This document shows positions 1 to 11,157 of a DNA stretch of 64,000 nt, piece after piece (within the stretch, counting starts at the first letter, position 1; each line of letters begins with the position of its first letter). The position numbers and the translations under genes were made by a program. Under the pieces are notes generated by a model, which ran no database searches, was not told where the DNA came from, and saw only the letters and a list, made by a program, of their open reading frames with translations. Origin of the DNA: Dipteris shenzhenensis. Taxonomy: Eukaryota; Polypodiophyta; Polypodiopsida; Gleicheniales. Location: the NCBI GenBank assembly GCA_047967505.1, contig CM106541.1. One strand, 5' to 3'.

Positions 1-1234
1 TACTCTAACTACATTGCCTAACCCCTAACTATATCTAACAACACTCCCTAGCCCAATTGACGATGACCTCCCATCCCCGACTATCTTCATCGACTTTCCC
101 CCTCCCTTAAATGTCAACTACACGCTTGATTTCCAACCCGCGCTCCCCTGACTTTTTCTCTCCCCCAACGTCCGACTAGACTTTCATCCCCTCTCTACTA
201 TCCCAACTGTCTATTAAATCCCCCCGCGCTCCCTTTCTGGAATGCCCCACGAGCTTTGCCCAAATCTGCATCCCACCTCCTTTGGTAACCACTCGAGTGT
301 CGATTGTTTGCAACCGTCCTGCCTACCTCCTTTGCCAACTAATGCATCTGAAGCTCTCTTTGCTTGAGCATACAATGGCTCTACACTACTCTATGCCGGC
401 AGCTATATTGGCCTAGGCCCACCATGTCTCTCCACTGCTCTACCTACTGTCGCTCTCCATAGCTCCCTCCGCTTTTCCCTATGTGGCCATCACACTCCAC
501 TATCTACTGTTCTCCTATATCATGGATTCACACGTGAATTTTGTGTCTCGCCTATGTGGATTTTATCTTGTATTCCTTTAAATTTCTCTTTTACCATCAT
601 TACACCCCCCCAACCTTTCTTTAATGTTATTTATTTATTTCTCTTCTCTCTGTTACCCCTTTCCCCCTTCCTAATACCTTATTCTATTATCCATTTTCTT
701 CTTTGGTCCCACCTTATTACTTTTAATGTTATATCATTGTTTCACTCTCTTATTTTTTAATTTTACTACATGCAATCTTTCTCTCGAGATTATCTAACCG
801 ATGATTCTCAACTTCCTATATTTCTATATTTTCCTCCATTCTCTACCTTGTAAAATCCCTCCCTCTTTTGTATTTACAACTCCCTTAATGGTCTAGTTTT
901 ACTAAATTTTTGCTTAGATTTTTAACTTGCATTTGTAATCCTTTGCCCTCCCCACTATCCATGGTCTTAAGGGTCTAATTTGTACCCTATATTCTTTTAT
1001 ATCCCTTGGTAAGTTTATTTATTGTGATTAATTTTTATAGTAAAGCTTAAAATTTTTCTCTCTCTTCTACACCTTCTCTTTTTGTATAAATTATTATGTC
1101 TATAAATTTTCATTTCCTTCATACCAAATTCTTACCCCCCCCCCTTTTTTTTGTTTTATATTTTCCTTGTTAATCCCCTCCATAATGACTCAAAGTTATT
1201 TCCCTCTATCCTACACTTCCCCTAAACTCATGGT
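1..1234 (+). repeat. Internal region of a non-coding pyrimidine-rich LTR element, copy A
   Basis: This stretch has no supportable gene. It is C/T-rich with poly-C runs. Positions about 420-1230 are collinear with about 7185-8100, sharing the block with the 'atcatggattca' motif, the run of C followed by 'ctttctttaatg', and the 'cctaaactcatgg' end. Positions about 113-412 match the reverse complement of about 6880-7185. The comparable copy at 8108-8121 continues into a polypurine tract and an LTR. Here that junction was removed by the Copia-1 insertion/deletion at 1235. The left end lies outside the window. Serine/proline/phenylalanine-rich reading frames here, such as 554-760, are products of base composition. 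Confidence 0.7.
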
Positions 1235-1247
1235 TTGATATCTAACA

Positions 1248-1257
1248 CCCCCCCCTC
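1248..1257 (-). other. Polypurine tract of Copia-1
   Basis: On the minus strand this reads GAGGGGGGGG and sits immediately before the 13-nt remnant of the 3' LTR that starts TGTTAGATATC. This is the expected position for the plus-strand primer of an LTR retrotransposon. Confidence 0.75.
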
Positions 1258-1278
1258 AATGTCCACCCGCAAGTTAAC

Positions 1279-4200
1279 TTACTTTTTCGGCCCAATGCCA
1301 AGTCGATGAAGATGCCTCTCCAGCAAGTCTCTTCGAAGAGCCTTCATGAAGATGTCCATAGCATTCTCTGTAGTCGGATAGTGCACCAAGTTGACCTCTC
1401 CATCCATGATGAGCTCGCATACAAAGTGATATTGAATCTCAATGTGTTTTGTGCGAGCATGGAACACTGGGTTCTTTGCAATCACCATGCAACTCTGATT
1501 GTCACATGATAACTGCGTAGGCTTGTTCTGCACTACACCCATTTCCCCCAAAATCCTCCTCAACCACACTGCCTTGCAAGAAGCAAAGCATGCAGATTTG
1601 TACTCGGCCTCGGTAGAAGAAAGAGCAACTGTGGGTTGCTTCTTGCTGACCCATGACACAACTCCTGATCCAAGTAAGAAACAGTACCCTGTCACTGATC
1701 TCCTATTGTCCACGTCTCCTGCCCAATCTGAGTCACAGAATCCGGTCAAGATGTTGCCCTTGGTATAGGTGGTGCCATAATCAAGTGTGCCTTTGATGTA
1801 TTTCAGCACCCGCATCCCTACCCTCCAATGGTTCTCTCGGGGCTTATTGGAAAACCTGCTTAGTACACCAGTTGCAAAACTGATGTCCGACCGTGTGTTG
1901 CACAGGTAAATCAAGCTGCCCACAAGCCTTCTGTACTTCACTTCATCCACCAGTGGTGATGAATCCTCGTTTGAGAGCTTTGCGTCAACCTCCATAGGGG
2001 TATCAACTGTCTTGCACTCAGCCATGCCAAATGCCTTCAGTATCTCTCCAGCATACTTTAGCTGTGAAATGAAGATCTGTTTCGGCTCCTGCCAAACTTC
2101 AATCCCCAAATAGAAATGCATTAGTCCGAGGTCTGTCATTTCAAACTCTCTTCCTAGCAAATGCTTCGTCTGTGAGATCTTCTCTTCATGGTTCCCTATT
2201 ATGACAAGGTCATCCACATAAAGGACCACGATCATACACCTACCTCCTTCTCTGAAGATATACAAATTTGCATTAGATGGGCTCCTCCTGAACCTATTTT
2301 GCAGAAATTAGGCATCAATTCACTGGTACCACGCTCGTGGGGCCTGTTTCAGCCCATAAAGTGTCTTCTTCAGTTTGCACACTTTACCTTCTGAACTGGG
2401 GATCTCAAAACCTGGTGGTTGTTCCATGTGTACCTCCTCCTTTAGATCTCCCTTTAGAAAGGCGGATTTCACATCCCTCTGAAACACGGGCCAACTTCCC
2501 TTGGCAGCTAAAGCCAAAACACTGCGAATTGTGGGTAGTTGAGCTATGGGAGCAAAAGTATCTTGATAATCAAAACCATGTACCTGTGCAAATCCTTTTG
2601 CCATGAGCCAAGCCTTGTACTTATCCAACGTGCCGTCGGACTTGTACTTGGTCTTGTACACCCACTTGGTTCCGATTACCTTGCATTTTGGTGGTCGATC
2701 CACAAGGTCCCAAGTGTTGTTCTTCATTATGGAGCCATACTCCGACTACATAGCCTCCATCCATCTATCATCACCCTGTGCCTCTTCAAGACACTTGGGT
2801 TCATCAGCACGGATCACTTCTATCATCAAAGCATAGTTGACCACGTGTTCCTGCACCCTTCTTTGCTCCTCTAATCTCTTGGAGCGGCGGTGTTCAGATG
2901 GTTCCTCCTCAATGGTTGGAGGTTCTCTGCCATCCAAAAGCTACTTTACCCACTTTGGGAATAGCAATTTCCATTGTGGTTCTATAGGCTCTTCTTCATC
3001 TTCTTTGTCTTGAATCCTCCCAAGCACCATTGGGGGAGTTCCATCTGCTACTGGTGGTGGTACTAGATGGATATCTTGCTTCTGGTTGTTTGGGAAGGAA
3101 GCATCCTCCTCTAAATGATGTGGTTGTTTTGAGAAGACCACATTGCGACTTACAATTACCTTCTTGGTAACAGGGTTATAGAGACGGTAACCCTTTGCCT
3201 CTTCACTATAGCCCAAGAAAATACACTTCTGGCTCTTCGATTCCCATTTGGTCCTGGTAGCATCAGGGACATGCACAAAATAGTCACATCCAAAAACTCT
3301 GAAATGTGCAGCTAAAGGTTTCTTACCAGAGAAGGCTTGCAGTGAAGTCATCCCATTCACAGCCTTCGTGTAGCTACGATTCAAGATGTAAACTATAGTG
3401 TTACATGCTTCAGCCCAGAAAAACTTTGGCAAATCTTTCTCTTTCATCATACTCCGGCCCATTTCACAGATGACATGCATCTTGCATTCTGCTACTCCAT
3501 TTTGCTGTGATGTATGTGGCAGGGGTTCTGCCTCTTGATTCTATGACTTTTGCAGTAACTTTCGAATTCAGTTGATGTGAACTCTCCACCTCTGTTTGAT
3601 CTCAACTTCTTCACCTTCCTCCCTATTTCTTTCTCAACCATTACATGCCATTCCTTAAACCTACTAAAAGCCTCGTCTTTAGTCTTCAGGAAGTATATCC
3701 ATATCCTTCTACTGTAGTTGTAGGCAGCGTCATGAAGTAGTAGGAACCACCCAAAGCTTCCATCTCCATCTTTCCACAGAGGTCCGTGTGAATGAGCTCT
3801 AGAGGAGCCTTTGCCCTGCTAGCCTCTTTAGGAAAGGGATGCCGATGCTGCTTGCCCATCATGCAAGCTTTACATACATCGGGCAGATCTAAAATTTCTG
3901 GTAGGTCTCCAATCATTCCACTTTTATGCATCTCCTTCAAAGAACTAAGGTTTAGATGACCAAACCTCTCATGCCACAGCTTAGTGTTCTTCACATCCGC
4001 TCGAGCACTGAAAGCTGAGAGTTCGTAAATGTTGTTGCGCCGTGTACCTTTACCAATGACCTTCCCTTGAAGATCCAGAATCTGTGCACCATTCTTATCG
4101 AATTAAACTTTGAGGTCCCGATCTATGATCGTGGAAACGAACAACAAGTTCCTCTTGATATCTGGCACATAAAGAACATCGGACAACTATTTTACAACTC

Positions 4201-5213
4201 CATCTGACTTGAGAGCAATTGTACCTTTTCCTTTTGCTGGACATTTTGCATCATTGCCGACTGCTACCAGTATGTCATTCCCTATCGGCTGTAGAGAGGT
4301 ATACCAATCCTTCTGACTGGTCATGTGGCATGATGCACCACTGTCAATGGATCCACGGTTCATCTGCAGGTACATGAACTGCCTTCGTGCAAATCTCCTC
4401 AATTGCGATGAATAGCTCTACTGGTACTGCCTACACGCTGTTGCTGGTGGACTCTTTCTTTACTCTGTTCTTCTCATCTGCAATCTTCTTTTGGCACTCA
4501 TTCTGCTTGTGCCCTGCCTTGTTGCAATAGAAGCACTTGATCTTCTTCTTTCTCTTTTTTATCATAAGAAGATGGGTTACTAGATTCCTTACCCTTACCT
4601 TTCTTTGATCCGGTCCAGAAAGCCAAATCTTCTCCAATCATCTTTTGACACATCTCCTCCTCTAGAAGCATCGCGCTGAAATCCTCAAAGTTGAGGGGCA
4701 GATTTTTGTTCTGCATGTCGTAAGAAGACCGTCGTACTTTGGTGGGAGAATCCGTACGCACCTTCGTGCTAGATTCTCACTGGTGATGGTGATGCCAATC
4801 GCAGTCATCTGATCGCATAGATTCTTCACCCTGGTGATGAACTTCTCTGCCGCTTCAGACTCAGACAACTTCTCGTTCACGAGTTGAGTCTCCAGATTTT
4901 GAATCCACATCTGATTTGTGGTCTCGTACTGATTTTTCAAGACCGTCCATGCCTCCTTTGCTGTGGTGACATGTTGAATTAATGCCATGATGGAATCACT
5001 AACACTGCAGACAATAGAACACAACGCATCTGCATTTCTTCTTGTCCGCATGAGAATCTCATCTGCAGTTGGTACTATCTGTTGTCCTACATTGGCTAGA
5101 TCCGATCTCGCAACCGGCCTCACGTCCACCCAAGTAGGAGTGTCCCAAAGCTCATATGCGCTTAGGATGGTCTTCATCTTGAACTTCCAGAGTGGATAGT
5201 TAGAGCCGTCCAA
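1279..5213 (-). pseudogene. Copia-1 gag-pol polyprotein pseudogene
   Basis: This is the remnant of a Copia polyprotein broken into several frames. The gag-like start (MDGSNYPLWKFKMK) is at 5213-4662. A CCHC knuckle (CFYCNKAGHKQNEC) lies near 4535-4494 and a protease motif (DSGASCHM) near 4345. The integrase zinc-binding block with H..H..C..C is at 3994-3830 and the remaining integrase core at about 3690-2941. Reverse transcriptase runs 2937-2190 with an intact YVDD near 2220. RNase H extends to 1279 and includes the ALSSTEAEY block. Frames change near 2265/2320, 2937/2941, 3480/3690 and 4187-4662, and a TGA lies just upstream of the gag start. It cannot make one polyprotein. The order and motifs firmly support Copia; the exact lineage is not assigned. 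Confidence 0.9.
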
Positions 5214-5319
5214 CTTTTCGCTTTTGCCAAACGGTGGGATTCACAGTCTTGCAGGTTGGGCCATCTCTCACAATCTGCTCGCAAACAAAAAACATACTAC
5301 CAAATCTTCTCGCTAGAGT

Positions 5320-5335
5320 CCAGGCTCTGATACCA
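5320..5335 (-). other. Primer binding site of Copia-1 (tRNA-Met type)
   Basis: The minus strand reads TGGTATCAGAGCCTGG immediately after the CA end of the 5' LTR. This is the standard plant Copia primer site, complementary to the 3' end of initiator Met tRNA. It fixes the LTR boundary at 5336. Confidence 0.9.
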
Positions 5336-6067
5336 TGTAAGAAAATAATACGTCGTCTGTGCTCAATAGATAACAGGATCTCGTACGCGAGAGAGAAAAC
5401 AAGATAGTATGGAAAATCAAAAATTTGATTACTGTAGAATTGATACAATAGATGGCGCTGCCTCCCAACCGTACACTCCTGTGAAAGAAGCTTCGATGGC
5501 ATGCTGGAAATAGTAGAAGAGGGAGGCTAGATGCTAAGGAATCAGGGTTGTTGTAGCCAGTGATGAAATGGGCTTCATGGGCTTGCTCTTATATAGCCAC
5601 CAGTTGTAGTCGGTTAGGCTCAATTGGGTGATCGACCCAGTCTGCCCAAAACGGTCGACTGGGGGTCGGTCTCAAAATAGGCCACTGACCATACGATAGA
5701 ACCGGTGTGCAAAATAGAGCAGCTGACCTACGATCGCCGTTCGGCCCAGAGCCATCCAGGATCATATGAGGCTACAAACGGGCTCCGCAACCCGAGACTG
5801 GGCTGCCCCAGGAAATGCTCCATCTACCCTCAGTGCGGTCAATCAAGGGATGCCTTCTCGCACTTGCATGTAGCCTAGTTGGTGGTGTGCCAACTCTATC
5901 TGAAGCCGTCCAGCCATCAGGCCACACATGGCCCCCATCTGGTGTCCAAACCAGGACCTATCGGATAACCGAGCTACTCAAATGCCTTCTCCTCATATGT
6001 GGGGCTTACCAGTAGAGTTAGCTGGTTCCTGCATAGCTACACGAGAGTGGAGCATTGATATCTAACA
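5336..6067 (-). repeat. 5' LTR of Copia-1 (732 bp)
   Basis: Read on the minus strand it starts TGTTAGATATCAATGC at 6067 and ends CTTACA at 5336, giving TG...CA termini directly next to the primer binding site. No second full copy exists, so the start is inferred from the 13-nt match at 1235-1247 and from host repeat resuming at 6068. Short frames inside it, such as 5815-6015 on the plus strand, are not genes. Confidence 0.8.
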
Positions 6068-6404
6068 TTTATAACACCTATCTTCCCAACTAAGGTATAA
6101 GTTGGTTCTTACCATGCATTTCTTGTTGGATGGTGGGAGGTATTCAGACTCCCCTCCAATAAAAGTGATGCTTGCTATGACTTGTCAAAGCTCAATCTTT
6201 TTGTGCAATTATGCATTCTATGAACTTTAGCAAAATGCTTACCTCTTGTCGACCTTTTTTGTATAAACATGAGTAGGCAATCACGTACATGTTAAAACTT
6301 TTCATTAAACACAATAGTTTTCTCTTTGAATCCATGGTCTATCTCCACATGGTTTTCATTTCACTATGGAAAGGGGTTTTGTAAAATCTTCCACACACAT
6401 GCTC
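6068..6404 (+). repeat. LTR-like repeat, copy 1 of the non-coding element
   Basis: It aligns with 8121-8377 and 10831-11157. Shared landmarks are the 'ttggatggtgg' block, an AATAAA polyadenylation signal (6158-6163), the 'gtaggcaatcac' and 'ttcatttcactatgg' blocks and a 'cacacaca' end. The first bases and the upstream polypurine tract were lost with the Copia-1 insertion. Confidence 0.65.
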
Positions 6405-8107
6405 TTTCCCCTACAACTTTGGATGGTTGCACATAGTACACTTAAATCATTAAGTCCTCTTTTGGCTTCTTGACTCCTTTCCCTAATTATTGTTTTTCTA
6501 ACCTTGTTTCCTCTCTTTTAAGAAACATTCATGGGACATCTCGCTCTAGTTGAAATCTCTCAACAACCTACATCCCAAATGGTACTTACTTGTTTTCAAC
6601 AATCTAAGTTCTTCGCATGATTAGAACTCATGATCTCGAAGCGCTTGCTAAAAGTATCCCTCTACTTATCAAAACACTTTCTTTCAATGACTAGATCAAA
6701 CTCCTAAAGTTCTCTCGTAATGAAAGTCATGGTGCCCTTGCTAGACTTTAGAGAGGTGCCTCAATCTTGCTGCCATTGACCTTAATGATACTAATCCTAT
6801 AAAAGAGTATCATTCTATCATCCTTGGTATTGCCAACAACATCCTTGGTTCTCAATGGTGCTTTTCCTCTCCCTAAGCTATGGGGGCAACATCAACTAGT
6901 AGAGCAATGTAGAGGCATTGTATGCTCGCAAAGAGAGCTATAGACATGTTAGTGGGCAGAGAAGGTATGGAGGAAGGTTGGAGGCAATCGACACTGGAGT
7001 CATTGACAGAGGAGGTAGGATGCAGCTCTGGATAGAGTAGGAAGCAGAGTTGGTGGGGTGGTAGAGGTGGGGTTTTAATAGACAGTTGGGATAGTGGGAT
7101 GCGACAGAAATCTAGTTGGACATTAGGAGAGAGGGAAAGTCGGGGGAGCAGGGAGTTGGAAGTTAGGGGAGTGGGTGGTTCGCCCACCGTGCCTCTACAC
7201 CACTCTCCCTACTGTCACCTTTTGTATACGGCTCCCTCCGCTTCCATGTGTGGCCATCACTCTCCCCCACCACTCTACCTTTCTCCTAGATCATGGATTC
7301 ATAAGTGAAGTCTACGTATCGCCTACGTAGATTTTCTCTTGCATTCCTTTATGTTTCTCTTTTACCATCATTACACCCCCCCAACTTTCTTTAATGTTAT
7401 TTATTTATTTCTCTTCTCTTCATTACCCCTTCCTAATACCTTATTCTATTATCCATTTTTGTCTTCCCTCCCATTTTATTACTTTTAATGTTATATCATT
7501 GTTTCACTCTCTTATTTTTTAATACTATTACATGCAATCTTTCTTTCTAGATTATCTCACTGATGGTTCTTAACTTCCTATATTTATATATTTTCCTCCA
7601 TTCTCTACCTTGTAAAATTCCTACCTCTTTTATATTTACAACTCCTTTAATGGTTTAGTTTTACTAAATTCTCACTTAAATTTTCGACTTGCAATTCTAA
7701 TCCTTTAGCCTCCCCACCATCCATGGTCTCAAGGGTCTAATTTGTAACCTATATTCTTTTATGTCCCTTGGTAAGTTTATTTATTTTACTTGTAAAGCTT
7801 AATCTTAATTTTTTTCTCTTCCACCCGTTCTCTTTTTGTAGAAATTATTCTTTCTAGAAATTTCAATTTCCTTCATACCAAATTCTTACCCCCCCCCTTT
7901 TTTCTGTTGTTTTTCTTCCACCCCTTCTCTTTTTGTATAAATTCTTATTTCTAGAAATTTTCATTTCCTTCATACCAAATTCTTAAACCCCCCCCTTTTT
8001 CTATTGTATCTTTTCCTTATTTATCTCCTCCATAATGATTCCAAGTTATAATTTCCCTTTATCCTACACTTTTCCCCTAAACTCATGGTCACTCCAATCA
8101 CCGTGAT
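6405..8107 (+). repeat. Internal region of the non-coding LTR element, copy B
   Basis: No coding potential is recognised. It is bounded by LTR-like copies at 6068-6404 and 8121-8377. The part from about 7185 is collinear with copy A (from about 420). Positions 6880-7185 match copy A 113-412 only as reverse complement, so one copy carries an internal inversion. A local duplication of the 'ccttcataccaaattctta' block is visible at about 7870-7900 and 7968-7990. Frames 6873-7187 (minus) and 7099-7308 (plus) are rejected as genes. Confidence 0.65.
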
Positions 8108-8120
8108 AACAAGGGAGGGG
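8108..8120 (+). other. Polypurine tract before LTR-like copy 2
   Basis: The sequence AACAAGGGAGGGG directly precedes TGTTTATGACA. The same arrangement recurs at 10818-10830 before TGTTAATGACA. A purine tract followed by TG is the hallmark of an internal/3' LTR junction. Confidence 0.7.
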
Positions 8121-8377
8121 TGTTTATGACAATTGTCTTCTAAACAAAGTATAAGCTGGTCATTACCATGTTTTTCTTATTGGATGGTGGTAGGTATGCA
8201 AACTTCTGTCTTCAATAAAAGTGAACTTTTTTGTAAAACGTTAGTAGGCAATCACCATGTTAAAACTTTTCATTAAAACATCAGTTTTCTCCTTTTAATC
8301 CATGGTCTGTCTTTATCGTATTTTCATTTCACTATGGGAAGGGGTTTTGTAAAGTCACAACACACACACATACTATC
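8121..8377 (+). repeat. LTR-like repeat, copy 2
   Basis: It begins TGTTTATGACA after a polypurine tract, carries AATAAA at 8214-8219, and ends in a CACACA run. It is shorter than the other two copies because about 80 bp after the polyadenylation signal are absent. The alignment with 6068-6404 and 10831-11157 is clear by eye but diverged, so it is an old copy. Confidence 0.7.
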
Positions 8378-8553
8378 CTCTTTTTTCCTTTTGACCATAC
8401 TAATTACCTTTTTTTCCTTGAAAACCGTTTCCCAACTTATCCCCTCTTTCTAGCTCATTATATTCCCCCTGATTCTTTCTTAATTTTTAAAGTTTTCTCT
8501 TAATTTTCAGTTTTTTTTTCTTTTCATTGCCTAGCTTAGTTACACTCCCTCTA

Positions 8554-8592
<39 letters not shown>

Positions 8593-10817
8593 CCTACCCT
8601 TTCTTCCTTTTGTTTAAACCTTTGTTCCTTTTTCTTCCCACCTTATTTCCCCTCCCCCCCTTCCCACCCCTATTCAATTCCTCTCCCTGATTTTTCCTTC
8701 TTTTCTCCCACTCTCCACTCAAATTCCTCCTTTAATCTATTTTTCCCTTTTATCCTCAAACCCCCTTATTTTTCTTTTTTATTCTTTTTTATTCTCTCTA
8801 ATTTACTTCTTTATCTTCTTAAAATCTTTTTATGAATTTCTCTTCTCTATTTCCTATTTTAAATTCCTTTTTAATTTCCACCATTAATATTCACTTATTA
8901 CTTTTGCTTTCTTATTTTTTATAAAATCTCTACTTAGTTATTAACTTATCCTCCTTATCTCCTACTTTAATTTTTTATTTTTACTCCTAATTATTCCCTT
9001 TTATTTTCCTTTTTACTAGTTTATACCCTTTTTAATATATTCCCATTTTTTCCTAATACTTTTTTATTCCCCCCCCAAACACAGTGTGCATTTTCCCTTT
9101 TTTTACCCCCTATCCGACTACCTTATCCCCCTTTTTTCAATTTTATTTTTTCCTTTTTAATATTTCTTTAATTTTTTCCTTTTCAACATCTGTTTATTTT
9201 TTCTTATTTCTTATTTTTCCTTTTTTTCTACTAGGTTATCTTTCTCTCTCTCTCTCTCTCTAGACTTTTCACTATCTTTTAATCTAGTTCTACCAAACTT
9301 AACCCGCACCCCCCCCACTACTCTCCCCCTGTAACCCCCTTCCCACACTTAACCTATACCCTTTTTACTATCCCCTCCCCCAATCATGCAGTTAGTCCTA
9401 CACGTAACCCCCTGTGTGATGACTTTCTTGGGCTCCTCAACGCTCGATCTCCATGCCTCATTATGATTTAACCATGTCACACCCTGCCTTCCCTGATTGC
9501 AACCATCCTTGCTACAAATTATAGTGTTAATCAGCCACCCCTCGCGTTTATTATCTGACTACCTTGACTAGCGACCTTCTTAATTCATGGCGCATGCACT
9601 TCCATTCATTTCATATCCTGACTATGTGCACTACCAATCTATTTAAACTCCCTCTATTAGAACCTACTCCCTCACACTTCCAAAAATCTTCTAGTTGTTT
9701 TCTCAAAATCCCCTCAGTTTCTCCTAACCCCATCCTACTACTTTCCGCTCTTGTGCTCTGTGACTCTTTCCCTCGCTAGTCTCCCATTGCTATTCGTGCC
9801 CCTATCTGCACCACAGTAGCTACGCATACCTTTACTATGCTACCACATAGTCTATGATTGTGGCCCCACACCTCCCCCATTCTGGTGTCTTTGTGCGCAT
9901 CCACCTACCTGGACTTCACCACCTTCTCTCCCCTCAGAGCTCCTCATGGATTCACAGGTTCCTTTTACTTTCAGTTATTTATTTCATTATGGTTATTAAA
10001 CCAATCCCCCCTTCCCTCTCTCCCCTCTCTCTTAGTTCTATAATCCCTCTCCCCTTCCTTTTCTTTTGCACTCCTCTTGTATCCTTGCATTATTTACCCT
10101 TTTTATTTTCATGTTTGAGCTTCAATCTAATCTCCCACTTAGGCTGTTTCACTTTCTTCCTTTCATCTCTTCATTACTTTCTAACCAATTTCATTTAAAC
10201 TTATCCCCCCCTTTTTTAATATTTTCATGGTATATGTCCCTTTATAATGTTTAAATTTCTTTCTATATATAAATACTTTAACCCTAATTTTCCCTCTTTA
10301 TTTCTCTCTTTACTTTTTCCTTTATTTCTCCCTTTAATCCTCACTTTATTCCTTACTTTATTATCTTCTTAACTCATCATTTAACCTTTTATCTCATTAT
10401 TTAAACTTTGAATTCTCATGTCTATTGATATTTTATTTGTTACCCCCTCCTTCTCTTTATTATAAAAATCCCCCTTCCTTTTTATCTCCCTCCTATCTAT
10501 TTATTTAATTTCCTCTCATTATCACCCTTTATGATTCCCCTTATCGTCCCTTTAACTATTCCCTTAAAAAATTTCCCTTTACAATTTCCCACAAATAAAA
10601 TTTCCCAGCTCCCATATTCTCACTACTTTGATCAATTTTTCTTGTACATTTTCTCTCCCCTCCTTATTTACCTCAAGTTTAATTCACCCTTCCAATGCTC
10701 ACTACAATTGACTCACCCCACTCCACAAGCTATAATTCCCACCTTTTTTACACCTTTAAATTCCACATCGAGCTGTCTAAGTCTGTGCTTAAACCACTAT
10801 TTTATTGTGACCCTGAT
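8378..10817 (+). repeat. Internal region of the non-coding LTR element, copy C
   Basis: About 2.4 kb of strongly C/T-rich DNA lies between LTR-like copies 2 and 3. It has only weak similarity to copies A and B (for example 'ctcatggattcaca' near 9945) and no recognisable gene. It contains a (CA)n microsatellite and a (TC)n run at about 9240-9260. Frames at 8527-8835, 9564-9779, 9854-10254 and 10531-10910 encode only F/L/S/P-rich low-complexity peptide. Confidence 0.55.
8556..8590 (+). repeat. (AC)n microsatellite
   Basis: About 17 uninterrupted AC dinucleotides. Confidence 0.97.
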
Positions 10818-10830
10818 AACAAGGGAGGGG
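10818..10830 (+). other. Polypurine tract before LTR-like copy 3
   Basis: AACAAGGGAGGGG is identical to the tract at 8108-8120 and immediately precedes the TGTTAATGACA start of the third LTR-like copy. Confidence 0.72.
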
Positions 10831-11157
10831 TGTTAATGACACTTGTCTTCCCAATTAAAGTTAAGCTGGTTCTTACCATGTTTTCTTATTGGATGGTGGT
10901 AGGTATGTAGACTCCCCTCTTCAATAAAAGTGATGCTTTTGCTAGGACTTGTTCAAGCTCTACTTTTACGTAATTTATGCAAAATTATTTTTACAAAATT
11001 GCCCACCGCTTGGTAACTTTTAGGGGTTCACCTACTTATTCAAACGTTTTCTTTAATGCAATAAGTTTTACTTTCTTTCCATTCTCCAGCTTTAATCTCT
11101 AGTCATTTCACCATGCAAAGGGGTAATGTCAAGTCTTCCACACACACACACCACATG
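10831..11157 (+). repeat. LTR-like repeat, copy 3
   Basis: It starts TGTTAATGACA, has AATAAA at 10923-10928, and ends in a CACACA run near 11157. It is the best-preserved of the three LTR-like copies at its 5' junction. No canonical Met-tRNA primer site follows it, so primer identity and autonomy of the family are unknown. Confidence 0.7.

Larger units (their letters stand above)
1235..6067 (-). mobile_element. Copia-1: degenerate Ty1/Copia retrotransposon lacking its 3' LTR
   Basis: Read on the minus strand the order is a 5' LTR (6067-5336), a Met-tRNA primer site, gag, CCHC knuckle, protease, integrase, reverse transcriptase, RNase H and a G-rich polypurine tract (1257-1248). The integrase-before-RT order defines Copia. 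The expected 3' LTR is reduced to 13 nt (1235-1247) identical to the first 13 nt of the 5' LTR. Beyond it the sequence is host repeat, as shown by comparison with 8081-8121. About 30 bp of target repeat, including its polypurine tract, is also missing, so no target duplication survives. The simplest reading is insertion followed by a deletion that removed the 3' LTR and adjacent target DNA. Confidence 0.88.

Noticed and set aside
8527-10910. Several 60-115 residue frames rich in Ser, Pro, Phe and Leu
   Set aside because: They arise from C/T-rich sequence in an LTR-element internal region, without domains, starts or conservation between repeat copies.
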